Counted from the stretch's first letter, positions 17,330 through 27,678 are shown. The stretch: DNA of 61,028 nucleotides from an uncultured bacterium (GCA_903884945.1 CAISGR010000273.1:1-61028); one strand, 5' to 3'. A program made the numbers and translations. The notes: generated by a model from the sequence alone, not told the origin.

Positions 17330-18080
17330 CTGGTCAGGGCTGGCGCTCGCCGCCGGCGCGGGGCTGGTCGGCGGCGCGATGAACTCGCTCGCTGGCGGCG
17401 GCACCTTCGCCACCATGCCGATGCTGATCGCGCTCGGCCTGCCCTCGCCGATCGCCAATGCGACGAGCAATGTCGCGCTCCAGCCGGGCGCGATCGCCAG
17501 CGCCTGGGCGTATCGCGACGGACTCGAGCCGATGTCGGGCATCAGCGTCCGCGCGCTGGCCGCGATCGCCTTTGGCGGCGGGCTGGTGGGAAGCCTGTTG
17601 CTGGTCGCGACGCCGGCCCCCGTCTTCGACATCGTCGTGCCCTGGCTGCTGCTGCTCGCGACGATCGCGCTGGCCTTCGGCCGCAAGGCCTCGACCCTGT
17701 TGCGCGCACGCGTCGGCATCGGGGCCCGGACGCTGATTGTCGCGCAGATCCTGCTCGGCATCTATGGTGGTTATTTCGGCGGCGGTGTCGGGCTGATGAT
17801 GACCGCGACCTGGGGGCTGCTCGCCGGGACCGAGCCGCACCGGCTCGCGGCACCGCGCACGCTGATGCTGGCCATGGCCAATGCGGCGGCGGCGATCGTC
17901 TTCGTCGCGACGGGCATGGTGCGCTGGCTGCTGTGCCTGCCGATGCTGCTCGGCGCGATCGCCGGCGGCTATCTCGGGGCGCGGCTCGGGCTGGTGCTGC
18001 CACCCGCCGTCATTCGAATCTGGACCTTGCTGGTGACGGCGGCGACGACCGCGGTCTTTTTCTGGCGCGCCTATTCCTAG
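17322..18080 (+). CDS. TSUP (TauE/SafE) family membrane transporter
   Basis: A 252-residue protein with about 8 hydrophobic segments and the family's paired Gly-rich repeats: VGGAMNSLAGGGTFATMPMLIALGLP in the first half and GIYGGYFGGGVGLMM in the second. Members export or import sulfite, sulfoacetate or other small sulfur anions. The substrate cannot be assigned here. It starts with TTG overlapping the end of rlmN by 8 bases, which implies translational coupling; no better start is visible. Confidence 0.88.
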   Translation: MADWSGLALAAGAGLVGGAMNSLAGGGTFATMPMLIALGLPSPIANATSNVALQPGAIASAWAYRDGLEPMSGISVRALAAIAFGGGLVGSLLLVATPAPVFDIVVPWLLLLATIALAFGRKASTLLRARVGIGARTLIVAQILLGIYGGYFGGGVGLMMTATWGLLAGTEPHRLAAPRTLMLAMANAAAAIVFVATGMVRWLLCLPMLLGAIAGGYLGARLGLVLPPAVIRIWTLLVTAATTAVFFWRAYS

Positions 18081-18470
18081 GCCGGTTCGGCGGGCGTCCG
18101 GCGCCGAGTCGCGCCGATATTTTTTTCTCCGCTGTTATGTTGGAAAACCGGCCGATTTTTCTCATCCCATTTCAATGGCCTGGAGCAAATTCCGCTGTTA
18201 TCCGGGAACAGCGGAATAAGAGCGGAATAACAGCGGGCGGATCGGCCGCCGAGCGTTCCCTGGTGAATGGTCATGAGAATGAGCGGGGGAACCGGCCCGA
18301 TGATTCCTTCGCGGCACCGTGCACCGTGCACCATGCCGCCGGGACGTTGAATCAAATCATTGTCCAGCGCGCCGGGCGGTGCCGTGCGGTCCAGCCTTGG
18401 TCCTCGTTGTGCGAAGGGCGGTTCTCCAAGCCGGGTAAAGCGGATAAGCACCGGTCAGGAGACGCGCCCG
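18081..18470. other. Repeat-bearing intergenic region before the cytochrome b gene
   Basis: About 390 bases with no gene. It contains the inverted and tandem CCGCTGTTAT family at 18129-18236 (listed separately). It also contains overlapping GTGCACCGTGCACC copies around 18314-18332, a possible operator just under 140 bases before the cytochrome b start. Open frames through it lack ribosome sites. The 3' end holds AGGAG for the downstream gene. Confidence 0.6.
18189..18236. repeat. Palindrome plus 11-base tandem repeats (CCGCTGTTAT family)
   Basis: A perfect 11-base inverted repeat, ATTCCGCTGTT (18189-18199) and AACAGCGGAAT (18207-18217), has a 7-base loop. Overlapping it, AGCGGAATAAS repeats with an 11-base period (18210, 18221, partial at 18232). 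A further direct CCGCTGTTAT stands alone at 18129-18138. The 11-base spacing puts copies on the same face of the helix. The function is unknown; a protein-binding array or a remnant of an attachment site are options. Confidence 0.7.
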
Positions 18471-19211
18471 ATGGACGAACCGACCCCGGCCCCAGATTCC
18501 GCGCACGGCGCCCCGGCACGGACGATCTATCGTCACCGTGTCGCCACCCGCCTGTGGCACTGGATCAACGCGATCACGATCTTCATCATGATCGGCAGCG
18601 GCCTGATGATCTTCAATGCCCACCCGCATCTCTATTGGGGCAATTACGGCGCGAATTTCGATCATCCGTGGTTGAGCCTGCCGCGGTGGCCGGGTTGGCT
18701 GACCATCCCGTCGACCTATAACCTGGCGCTGTCGCGACGCTGGCATATGCTGTTTGCGCTGTTGCTGGGCTTCGGCCTGCTCGCCTTCATGGCCACGAGC
18801 CTGATCAATCGCCATTTTCAGCGCGACCTTCGCGTCCGCGCGGACGAGCTCAAGCCCCGCAGCCTGCTCCATGACCTGAAGGAGCATCTCGCCTTTCGCT
18901 TTCACGATCCGGCCAATCCGGCGGCGTTCAACATCTTCCAGAAACTCTCCTATGTCCTCGTCATCTTCGTGCTGGTCCCGCTGATGATCTTCACGGGGCT
19001 GACCATGTCGCCCGGGATGGACGCGGCCTGGCCCTGGCTGCTGGACATATTCGGCGGGCGGCAATCGGCGCGCTCGATCCATTTCATCGCGGCGGCCGGC
19101 TTGGTCGCTTTCATCATCGTGCATCTGGCGCTGGTGATCCTGGCCGATCCTTGGAACGAGGTGCGATCGATGATCACCGGGCGGTGGACGGTGCCGAAGG
19201 AGGATTCATGA
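18471..19211 (+). CDS. Membrane cytochrome b (b561/hydrogenase-type) subunit
   Basis: A 246-residue membrane protein with four hydrophobic segments. Likely heme ligands are His30 in TRLWHWINA, and His residues in the SRRWHMLFAL, RSIHFIAAAG and FIIVHLALV helices. Such diheme cytochromes pass electrons from quinol or periplasmic oxidoreductases. Start ATG 18471 follows CAGGAGACGC. It overlaps the molybdopterin protein gene (ATGA), so the two form one electron-transfer module, analogous to MsrQ with MsrP or PhsC-type subunits. Confidence 0.87.
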   Translation: MDEPTPAPDSAHGAPARTIYRHRVATRLWHWINAITIFIMIGSGLMIFNAHPHLYWGNYGANFDHPWLSLPRWPGWLTIPSTYNLALSRRWHMLFALLLGFGLLAFMATSLINRHFQRDLRVRADELKPRSLLHDLKEHLAFRFHDPANPAAFNIFQKLSYVLVIFVLVPLMIFTGLTMSPGMDAAWPWLLDIFGGRQSARSIHFIAAAGLVAFIIVHLALVILADPWNEVRSMITGRWTVPKEDS

Positions 19212-19969
19212 AGAGGCTCATCACCCGCCGCGCGCTGGTTGCCACGGGCGCGATCGGTGCCGGGGCGCTGCTGTCCGGGTGTGACCGGATCGCGGAGAAT
19301 CCGGGTTTCCGCAAGATCCTGTTCTCGGGCGAGAAAATGAACATGGGGCTGCAGCGTGCGCTGTCGAACCGGCATTCGCTCGCGACTGAGTTCCGCCCCG
19401 ACCAGATGTCCCCGGTGTTCCGCACCAACGGCACCAACAATCCCAACACGCCAGATTACAATGCGATGGCAGCGGAGCGCTTCGCCGGCTGGCGGCTCCA
19501 GGTCGGCGGTCTCGTCGCGACGCCGCTCAGCCTGTCGCTGGCGCAGATCCGTGCGATCTCGGCGCGCACCCAGATCACCCGGCACGATTGCGTCGAGGGA
19601 TGGAGCGCGATCGGCAAATGGCATGGGCCGATGCTCGGCACCATCCTCAAGGCGGCGGGGATCCGGCGCGACGCGCGCTATCTCGTCTTCACCTGCGCCG
19701 ATCTGTATCGCGGCCACAATTACTACGAATCGATCGATGTGGTCGATGCGTTCCATCCCCAGACGATCCTCGCCTGGGCGATGAACGATGCAGTGCTCGA
19801 TATCGGTCACGGCGCGCCGCTGCGCCTGCGGGTCGAGCGGCAGCTCGGCTACAAGCACGCGAAATACGTCATGCGGATCGACGCGGTCGCCTCGCTCGCC
19901 GGGATCGGCCTGGGCAAGGGCGGCTATTGGGAGGATCATGTAGATTACGATTGGTATGCCGGCATCTGA
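19208..19969 (+). CDS. Molybdopterin-dependent oxidoreductase (sulfite oxidase/MsrP-like), probable lipoprotein
   Basis: A 253-residue protein of the sulfite-oxidase Moco fold. The Moco-ligand Cys128 lies in RHDCVEGWSAIGKW, the usual family position, followed by HAKYVMRI and the C-terminal GYWEDHVDYDWYAGI. The N-terminus MKRLITRRALVATG has twin arginines and then LLSGC (Cys25), i.e. a Tat-type signal with a lipobox. The enzyme would be membrane-anchored in the periplasm beside its cytochrome b. The electron donor or acceptor is not known; a methionine-sulfoxide or sulfite reaction is possible. Confidence 0.87.
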   Translation: MKRLITRRALVATGAIGAGALLSGCDRIAENPGFRKILFSGEKMNMGLQRALSNRHSLATEFRPDQMSPVFRTNGTNNPNTPDYNAMAAERFAGWRLQVGGLVATPLSLSLAQIRAISARTQITRHDCVEGWSAIGKWHGPMLGTILKAAGIRRDARYLVFTCADLYRGHNYYESIDVVDAFHPQTILAWAMNDAVLDIGHGAPLRLRVERQLGYKHAKYVMRIDAVASLAGIGLGKGGYWEDHVDYDWYAGI

Positions 19970-19987
19970 TTGTTACGGAGGGCCAAT

Positions 19988-21223
19988 ATGGCCCTGATCG
20001 ACATGTTCCTCGCCGCCCGCGTCAAACGTGGGCAACTCACCGTCCACCACGCCAACGGCACCGTCCGTACCTTCGGTACGCCGGATCCCGATCCGGATTT
20101 CCCGAACGTATCGATCCGCTTCACCGACAATGGTGCGGCCAGCTTCATCGTCCGCAATCCCAGCCTGGGCGCGGGCGAGGCCTATATGCAGGGCCGGATG
20201 ACGGTCGATGGCGAGGATGTGATGAGCCTCGTCCGCCTGATGACCGCGAACGACCTGTGGGAACACGGGCTCGGCGCGCTCCACGCCAGTCGTGCGCGGC
20301 GTGCGGTGGCCGCGGTCACCCACCGGCTGAACCGAGTCAACATGGCGCGGCGCTCGAAGAAGAATGTCGCGCATCACTATGACCTGAGCGACCGGCTCTA
20401 CGATCTCTTCCTCGATGCCGACCGGCAATATAGCTGCGCCTATTTCACCGATCCCGCGAACAGCCTGGAGCAGGCGCAGGCCGACAAGAAGGCGCATATC
20501 GCCGCCAAGCTCGCGCTGAAGCCGGGGATGAAGGTGCTCGATATCGGCTGTGGCTGGGGCGGCATGGCGCTGTATCTCCACGCCAGGACCGGCGCCGAGG
20601 TGCTCGGCGTCACCCTGTCCGAGGAGCAGCTCAAGGTCGCGCGCCGCCGCGCCGAGGAGGCCGGCGTGGCCGACAAGGTCAGGTTCGAGCTGATCGATTA
20701 CCGCCATGTCACCGGCAGCTTCGACCGGATCGTGTCGGTCGGCATGTTCGAGCATGTCGGCCCGGCGCATTACCGCACCTTCTTCAGGCAATGCCGCGAC
20801 CTGCTGACCGAGGATGGCGTGATGCTGCTCCATACGATCGGCCGCGCCGGCGGCCCCGGCGTGACCGATGACTGGACTGCGAAATATATCTTCCCGGGCG
20901 GCTATAACCCGGCGTTGTCGGAGATCGTGAAGGCCAATGAGGGGCTTCGCTTCTTCCTCACCGATGTCGAGGTGCTGCGGCTGCACTATTCCTATACGAT
21001 CGACCATTGGTACGAGCGCACTGTCGCTGCGCGCGATGCAATCGTCGCGCTGTACGACGAGCCCTTCTATCGCATGTGGCAATTCTACCTGGCCGGCGCG
21101 TCCTGTGCGTTCCGCTATGGCGGGATGGTCAATTACCAGCTGCAATATGCCAAGAATCGCCACACCCTGCCGATCACGCGGGACTATATGATCGAGGAAG
21201 AGCGGGCGCTTCGGGCCGGCTGA
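19988..21223 (+). CDS. Cyclopropane-fatty-acyl-phospholipid synthase family protein
   Basis: SAM-dependent methyltransferase that adds a methylene bridge to unsaturated phospholipid acyl chains. At 411 residues it has an N-terminal lipid-binding region, then NVAHHYDLSDRLYDLFLD (about 126-143). The SAM site VLDIGCGWGG lies at about 183-192. Downstream YRHVTGSFDRIVSVGMFEHVG and the bicarbonate/active-site region IFPGGYNPAL follow. GGAGGG lies 6 bases before ATG 19988. The last 40 bases overlap the convergent DUF1801 gene. Confidence 0.93.
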   Translation: MALIDMFLAARVKRGQLTVHHANGTVRTFGTPDPDPDFPNVSIRFTDNGAASFIVRNPSLGAGEAYMQGRMTVDGEDVMSLVRLMTANDLWEHGLGALHASRARRAVAAVTHRLNRVNMARRSKKNVAHHYDLSDRLYDLFLDADRQYSCAYFTDPANSLEQAQADKKAHIAAKLALKPGMKVLDIGCGWGGMALYLHARTGAEVLGVTLSEEQLKVARRRAEEAGVADKVRFELIDYRHVTGSFDRIVSVGMFEHVGPAHYRTFFRQCRDLLTEDGVMLLHTIGRAGGPGVTDDWTAKYIFPGGYNPALSEIVKANEGLRFFLTDVEVLRLHYSYTIDHWYERTVAARDAIVALYDEPFYRMWQFYLAGASCAFRYGGMVNYQLQYAKNRHTLPITRDYMIEEERALRAG

Positions 21224-21630
21224 TCCGGCGCCCTGAACGCACAGGAGCGTGCGATCAGCGCCTCGAGGACGGCAAGATCGATATCGGCGAGCTTCCGGAC
21301 ATAGAGGCAGCCCTTGCCGGTCGCATGCGCGCCGAGTTTCGCGAGCAGCGCGTCGCGGCCGGGCAGGCCGGCGGCGAGATAGAAGACGAGCTGCGCCTTG
21401 CGCGGCGAGAAGCCGATCCGGCAGATCTCGCCGCTACGGCCGCTGTCGTAGCGATAGGAGTGCGTCCCGAAGCCGATGATCGACGGCCCCCACATTTTCG
21501 GCGCCTCGCCGGTGACGCGCGCCATGAGGTCAAGCACGGCGCGGCCATCCTCGCGCCGCTGCGCGGGCTCGATCCGGGCGAGGAAGGCTCCGACGTCCAT
21601 GTCCGTCGCCCTGGTCTTGTTCTCCACCAC
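21184..21630 (-). CDS. DUF1801 domain-containing protein
   Basis: About 148 residues. The conserved DUF1801 core is plain: MWGPSIIGFGTHSYRYDSGR, IGFSPRKAQLVFYL, and GKGCLYVRKLADIDLAVLE. The likely start is GTG at 21630 (VVENKTRATD), with AAGGGTGG upstream; a GTG three bases later and ATG at 21600 (MDVGAF) are alternatives. The reading frame extends further upstream without a credible start. Biochemical function unknown. It is convergent with cfa with a 40-base overlap. Confidence 0.82.
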   Translation of the reverse strand: MVENKTRATDMDVGAFLARIEPAQRREDGRAVLDLMARVTGEAPKMWGPSIIGFGTHSYRYDSGRSGEICRIGFSPRKAQLVFYLAAGLPGRDALLAKLGAHATGKGCLYVRKLADIDLAVLEALIARSCAFRAPDQPARSARSSSII

Positions 21631-21696
21631 GCCACCCTTTCGAGTCGCTCCCGCCCAAGGGTAGCGTAGCGGCCGGTGGCCGCCTATCCGCGATTC

Positions 21697-23025
21697 ATGA
21701 CTTCCGCTCCGCTCACCCGGCGCGCGATCTTCGCGCAGGCCTGGCCGATCATGCTGGGCCAGACGACCGTGCCGCTGGTCGGGCTGGTCGATACCGCGGT
21801 GATCGGGCGCACCGGTGACGCTGCCGCACTCGCCGGGGTGGCGCTGGGTACGGTCGTGATCAACATGATCTTCTGGACCTTCGGTTTCCTGCGCATGGGC
21901 ATGACAGGGATGACGGCACAGGCCGAAGGCGCCGGCGACGCGCAGGAGGTGGCGGCGATGCTGCTGCGCGGCGTGATTGCCGGGGTGGTGCTGGGGGCGA
22001 TCCTGTTCGCGCTGCAGATCATGCTGGTCCCGCTCACCTTCGGGGTGCTGTCCGGCGGCGGCGCGCTCGATGCGGCGGCGCGGGGCTATGTCGGCGCGCG
22101 CTTCCTCGGCGCGCCGGCGAGCCTGGCCGTGTTCGCGATCAACGGCTGGCTGCTCGGCCTGGGGCGGACGCGCGCAGCGCTGGCGCTGCAGATCGCAATG
22201 AATCTCGTCAATATCGGGCTGGACCTGTTGTTCGTCCGGCATTTCGGGTTGGGCGCGCGTGGGGTCGGCCTCGGCACCGCCTGCGCGGAATGGACTTCGC
22301 TCGCCCTCGGCCTGATGATCGCGGGGCGGGGCCTGGACTGGCGGCGGCAGCTTTCCCCGGCGCTGTTCGGCGGCGGGGCGCTCCGGCGGCTGTTCGCCGT
22401 CAATGCCGATATCATGCTCCGTACCATGGCGCTGCTCCTGCTGTTCGTCTGGTTCACCAACGCGGGCGCGCGGCTCGGTGCGACGGCGCTGGCGGCGAAC
22501 CATGTGCTGATGCAGTTCGTCAGCGTCTCGGCCTTCGTGCTCGATGGCTTCGCCTTCACTGCCGAAGCCCGTGTGGGTCAGGCGATCGGGGCGCGGTCCA
22601 GGGCGGCGGTCGTGCGGGCGATCCGGCTGACGGGCGAGTTTTCGCTGGCGGCCGGGATCGGCTTCGCACTGTTGTTCCTGGCGCTGGGCGGGCCGCTGAT
22701 CGCCTTTTTCGCGAGCGATGCGGGCGTGCGCGCCCAGGCCATGGCCATGCTGCCCTATGCCGCGATCATCCCGGCGATCGGTGTGCCGGCCTGGCTGCTC
22801 GACGGCATCTTCATCGGCGCCACGCGCGGCCGGGCGCTGCGCAACGCAGCGATCGTCGCCACCGCGCTCTATATCGCGACCGATCTCGCGCTCCGCCCCT
22901 GGGGCGAAAGCGGCATCTGGTGGGCGCTGACGGCGAGCTACCTGTACCGCGCGGCGTCGCTCGGTGCGCATCTTCCCGGGCTGTTGCGGACCATCGAGGT
23001 TGCGGAACCGGCTCCCGGACCCTAG
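21697..23025 (+). CDS. MATE-family multidrug/organic cation exporter
   Basis: A 442-residue membrane protein with about 12 segments in two MATE repeats. Family landmarks are AQAWPIMLGQTTVPLVGLVDTAVIG in TM1 and the region GMTGMTAQAEGAGD. It resembles the DinF branch, which exports drugs or toxic metabolites using Na+ or H+. ATG 21697 is preferred over GTG 21676 because it places TM1 near the N-terminus. It lies 41 bases before argG but has no obvious functional link to it. Confidence 0.9.
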   Translation: MTSAPLTRRAIFAQAWPIMLGQTTVPLVGLVDTAVIGRTGDAAALAGVALGTVVINMIFWTFGFLRMGMTGMTAQAEGAGDAQEVAAMLLRGVIAGVVLGAILFALQIMLVPLTFGVLSGGGALDAAARGYVGARFLGAPASLAVFAINGWLLGLGRTRAALALQIAMNLVNIGLDLLFVRHFGLGARGVGLGTACAEWTSLALGLMIAGRGLDWRRQLSPALFGGGALRRLFAVNADIMLRTMALLLLFVWFTNAGARLGATALAANHVLMQFVSVSAFVLDGFAFTAEARVGQAIGARSRAAVVRAIRLTGEFSLAAGIGFALLFLALGGPLIAFFASDAGVRAQAMAMLPYAAIIPAIGVPAWLLDGIFIGATRGRALRNAAIVATALYIATDLALRPWGESGIWWALTASYLYRAASLGAHLPGLLRTIEVAEPAPGP

Positions 23026-23066
23026 AGCGCGGGCCGATTTCAAAGCATGCCTGCGGAGCCGTTTTC

Positions 23067-24287
<1,221 letters not shown>

Positions 24288-24344
24288 TGCCGGGGGGCCG
24301 CGTGCCCTAACCCCGCCTTAACCGGTTTTCGCTAGTCCGGCGCC

Positions 24345-26105
24345 ATGCGGACACGAACCGAACGACGGCTGATCCTGGGCGATGCCCTTGTTGCGATGCT
24401 GCTCGCCGCGGTCCTGGCGGCTGCCTGGGCGGCTCGTGACTGGCACCAGCTTTCCGCGCTCCGCCTGCCCGACACCGACGACGTGATGCGCCTGCAGCAG
24501 ATTCGCGACTGGCTGGCCGGGCAGCGCTTCAACGACCTGCTGCAATATCGCCTCGGGGAAGCGCCGGGGCTGGCGATGCACTGGTCGCGCCTGCCGGATC
24601 TCGTGCCGGGTGCAATGATCGCGCTGCTGACGCCGCTGGTCGGCGCGCACCAGGCGGAAATCATCGCGGTGATCATCTGGCCGACGCTGTTGTTCGGCGC
24701 GGCGCTGTTCCTCGTCGCCCGCATCGCGCGGTCGCTGGGCGGCTCCAGCGTCGCGCGCACCGCCGCCGTCGTCGCCGCGATCGCGTTTCCGGCCACGACG
24801 ATCTTCCTACCCGGCCGGATCGATCATCACGGCCTGCAGATCGTGCTGCTGCTGGTCGTCACGCGCACGCTGGTCCAGCCGCCTTCGCTCGGCCATGGCC
24901 TCACCGCGGGCCTGGCGGCGGCGGCGAGCCTCGTCATCGGGATGGAGACTGCGCCGCTGATCGCTGCCGCCGGCCTGGCCATGGCGGGCGAGTGGCTGTT
25001 CGCGCGCCACGCCGCTGACGATCGCATGATGGGGTTCGGCATCGCGCTCGGCGCCGGGCTGCTCGGCGCCTCGATCATCTTCAAGACGGCGCAATGGGGC
25101 TATCCCGCCTGCGACGGCTTCACGGCGATCGCCTGGCGCGGCGCAGTGATCGCGGCGTTCGCGCCGATGCTGCTGGCGCTCGCGGCGCGTGACTTCACCA
25201 AGCCCGCGATGCGGGCGATGCTGGCGATCCTCGTCGCTGGCGTGATCGGCGCTGGCGTGATCGCGGTCGCGCCGCAATGCCTCGCGCCCTACGGCATGAT
25301 CGATCCGATGCTGGCGCAGCTCTGGCTGGGCAAGGTCGGCGAGGCGCAGCCGCTCTTTTCCGCCGCGCCGGGCGTCGCGGTCGGCTATGCTGGCGTGATG
25401 GCCGCGGGGATCGTGGCGACCGCCTGGTGCTTCCTCGATTCGCGCGACTATCGGTGGATCGCGCTGCTGACGCTGCAGGTCGCGGCGCTCGCGCTGGCCT
25501 GTGTGCAGCTGCGCGGCGCCTATGCGGGGGCGATCCTCGCGGCCCCCGCGCTGGCAACGGTGATCGCCGCCGCGCGCCGCCGCGGGACGGGCTGGATGGC
25601 CGGGGCCTGGATCGTCTCGGCCGGCATGCTCTATCCATTGGCTGCCGATGCGCTCGTCCCGCACAAGGCGCCTGGCGGTGGTGGTCGGGCGGCGGCGGGA
25701 AGCTGCACCGCGCCCGAGGCACTGGCGAGCCTGGCGGCGCTGCCGCCCGGCCGGTTGCTCGCCCCGCTCGATCTCGGCGCCTATGCGATCGCTGCGACCC
25801 GCCTGAGCGTGGTCGGTGCGCCCTATCACCGCAACAATGCCGGCAATGTCGCGGTCTATCGCTTCTTCCTCGGCCGGCCGGACACCGCGGCCGCGATCGC
25901 GCGGCGATGGCAGGTCGATTATGTCGCGGTCTGCGCCGACAGCTTCGCCGAACTGGGCGCGGCGGCACGCGGCAACGGGCAGACGCTCAACCGGCTTCAT
26001 AGTGCGCATCCGCCGGCCTGGCTGCGCCCGGTCCCGGGCGGCGCGCCGGGCATCTCCCTCTATCGCGTCGAACCCGGCCTGTTCCCCGCCGCGCCGTCGC
26101 GCTAA
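24345..26105 (+). CDS. Large membrane protein, GT-C (STT3/PMT-like) glycosyltransferase candidate
   Basis: A 586-residue protein with about 11-13 membrane segments and a C-terminal soluble tail. After TM1 the first extracytoplasmic loop has LPDTDDVMRLQQIRDWL, an Asp-rich motif placed like the catalytic DxD of GT-C enzymes. The later GRIDHHGLQ resembles the DHH element of STT3/AglB oligosaccharyltransferases. The STT3 WWDYG motif is absent. The C-terminal segment GAPYHRNNAGNVAVYRFF recurs, as I recall, in polyprenol-sugar-using GT-C proteins. A role in transferring a lipid-linked sugar is inferred. It is followed 9 bases later by the tandem paralogue pair. Confidence 0.7.
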   Translation: MRTRTERRLILGDALVAMLLAAVLAAAWAARDWHQLSALRLPDTDDVMRLQQIRDWLAGQRFNDLLQYRLGEAPGLAMHWSRLPDLVPGAMIALLTPLVGAHQAEIIAVIIWPTLLFGAALFLVARIARSLGGSSVARTAAVVAAIAFPATTIFLPGRIDHHGLQIVLLLVVTRTLVQPPSLGHGLTAGLAAAASLVIGMETAPLIAAAGLAMAGEWLFARHAADDRMMGFGIALGAGLLGASIIFKTAQWGYPACDGFTAIAWRGAVIAAFAPMLLALAARDFTKPAMRAMLAILVAGVIGAGVIAVAPQCLAPYGMIDPMLAQLWLGKVGEAQPLFSAAPGVAVGYAGVMAAGIVATAWCFLDSRDYRWIALLTLQVAALALACVQLRGAYAGAILAAPALATVIAAARRRGTGWMAGAWIVSAGMLYPLAADALVPHKAPGGGGRAAAGSCTAPEALASLAALPPGRLLAPLDLGAYAIAATRLSVVGAPYHRNNAGNVAVYRFFLGRPDTAAAIARRWQVDYVAVCADSFAELGAAARGNGQTLNRLHSAHPPAWLRPVPGGAPGISLYRVEPGLFPAAPSR

Positions 26106-26114
26106 AGACCGCCA

Positions 26115-27668
26115 ATGCAGGGGGATGGAGACGGGCTGCCCTGGTGGCAGACGCGCTGGTTCGTGCTCGCCGCGATCCTCGCGTCGGGGCTGCCGCTGCT
26201 GTGGCCCGCGCTGCCGCCGCTGGTCGACATGCCCGGCCATCTCGGGCTCTATCGGATCATGGCCGAGGCGGGGCAGCCGCCGCTTGCCCGGCACTATGCC
26301 GTGCATTGGGCGCCGATCGGCAATCTCGGGGTCGAAGGGCTGGTGCTGGCGCTGCACCCGTTGCTCGATGTCGAGCCGGCGAGCCATCTGGTCGTCGGGC
26401 TGATTCCGCCCGTGACGGTGGCCGCGATGCTGTGGCTGGCGCGCGAGGCGCATGGGCGCATGCCGCCGGCCGCGCCCTTTGCCCTGCCGCTCGCCTTCGC
26501 GCTCCCCTTCCAGCTCGGCTTCGTGAATTTCGCGCTGGCCGCTGCGCTGGCACTGGCCGGCCTGGCGCTGTGGATCAGGCTCGCGCGGCGGTCGCGGCCC
26601 TGGGTGCGTATCCTGCTGTTCGTGCCGATCGCCGGCCTGGTGTGGCTCTGCCATAGTTTCGGCTGGGCGATGCTGGGTTTGTTCGCGTTTGGCGCCGAAT
26701 GGGCGATGCGGCGCGAACGGGGCGAACCGCGCGGTGGCGCGGCGCTTCGGGCGGCCCTGTGCTGCGCGCCGATGGCGTGGCCGCAACTGCTGGCCGCGAC
26801 TGGCGGGGTCGGCCTTGCCGGCGATACCGGCGACTGGTTCCACCTGGCGGCAAAGGCGCAGTGGATCGCGGCGCTGCTGCGCGAGCGCTGGAAGGCCTAT
26901 GACGTCGCCTGCGTCATCCTGCTCGCGCTGCTGCTCTGGACGGCGCTCCGGTCGAAGCGGCTATCCTTTGCGCCGGTGCTGGGCGTGCCGGCCCTGCTGG
27001 GGCTGGTCGCCTTCCTGCTGCTGCCGCGGCTTTATGCCGGCGGCGCCTATGTCGACATGCGGATCCTGCCGGGCACGGTGGCGGTCGCATTGCTCGCCAT
27101 CCGGGTCGCGCCCGACGAGGCGGCGCTGGCGAAGCGGCTGGCGCTGGCGGGAAGCGGGTTCTTCGCGCTGCGCATCATCACCTCGATCGCCGCCTTCGCG
27201 CTGTTCGCCCGGGGACAGCAGGCCGAGCTGGGCGGCCTGCCGCTGATCCCGGCCGGCGCAGCACTCCTCGTGCTGGTCGACGAGCCATCGACTGCCGCGT
27301 GGGAGAATCCGCGGCTGGCCCATCTAGACGGGATCGCGATCGCGCGACGGCGCGTTTTCACCAACGGGCAATGGGCGATTGCAGGTCAGCAGCTGATCGA
27401 GCCGCTTCATCCCGGTGCCGCACCGCTCGACCGCGATCCCTCGCAACTGGTCCGCCGGCCGGACGCGCCGTGGCGGCAAACCGGCTTCGACCAGGCGATC
27501 GCCGGCTTCGACCGTGCGACCTTCTCCTATGTCTGGACGATCGGCTTTCCGGCGGGGCGGGCCGGCGCGGCTGACCTGGCGCCGGTCTGGTCGAACGGCC
27601 GCTCCGCCCTGTACCGCGTTGTCCGACCGTCGAAAGCGCGCTTGTCTAGCGCTACGGTGCCCCGGTAA
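26115..27668 (+). CDS. Multi-pass membrane protein, paralogue 1 of a tandem pair
   Basis: A 517-residue protein with about 10 membrane segments and a C-terminal periplasmic domain of about 120 residues. The N-terminal WWQTRWFV, PLVDMPGHLGLYR, IGNLGVEG, AREAHGRMP and LCHSFGWAMLG blocks recur in the next gene, as do the C-terminal NGQWAIAGQQL, DPSQLV and VWSNGRSALYRV. PLVDMPGHLG is placed like a GT-C loop-1 Asp motif. No named family is recognised. It starts 9 bases after the previous gene and 10 bases before the next one, so it sits in an operon. Confidence 0.75.
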   Translation: MQGDGDGLPWWQTRWFVLAAILASGLPLLWPALPPLVDMPGHLGLYRIMAEAGQPPLARHYAVHWAPIGNLGVEGLVLALHPLLDVEPASHLVVGLIPPVTVAAMLWLAREAHGRMPPAAPFALPLAFALPFQLGFVNFALAAALALAGLALWIRLARRSRPWVRILLFVPIAGLVWLCHSFGWAMLGLFAFGAEWAMRRERGEPRGGAALRAALCCAPMAWPQLLAATGGVGLAGDTGDWFHLAAKAQWIAALLRERWKAYDVACVILLALLLWTALRSKRLSFAPVLGVPALLGLVAFLLLPRLYAGGAYVDMRILPGTVAVALLAIRVAPDEAALAKRLALAGSGFFALRIITSIAAFALFARGQQAELGGLPLIPAGAALLVLVDEPSTAAWENPRLAHLDGIAIARRRVFTNGQWAIAGQQLIEPLHPGAAPLDRDPSQLVRRPDAPWRQTGFDQAIAGFDRATFSYVWTIGFPAGRAGAADLAPVWSNGRSALYRVVRPSKARLSSATVPR

Positions 27669-27678
27669 GGACGATGTG

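Noticed and set aside
18081..18470. tRNA gene or CRISPR-like array in the repeat-bearing gap
   Set aside because: No cloverleaf or GTTCGA-type T-loop, and the repeats are 10-11 bases without spacers.
21184..23043. Very long minus-strand open frame of 619 codons
   Set aside because: Only the last 148 codons (DUF1801) look like protein. The rest is antisense to the MATE gene, Arg/His/Gln/Pro-rich and without family features, an effect of high G+C.
24807..26843. 678-codon minus-strand open frame
   Set aside because: It is antisense to two membrane-protein genes, has the composition of a GC-rich shadow frame, and has no ribosome site or domains.
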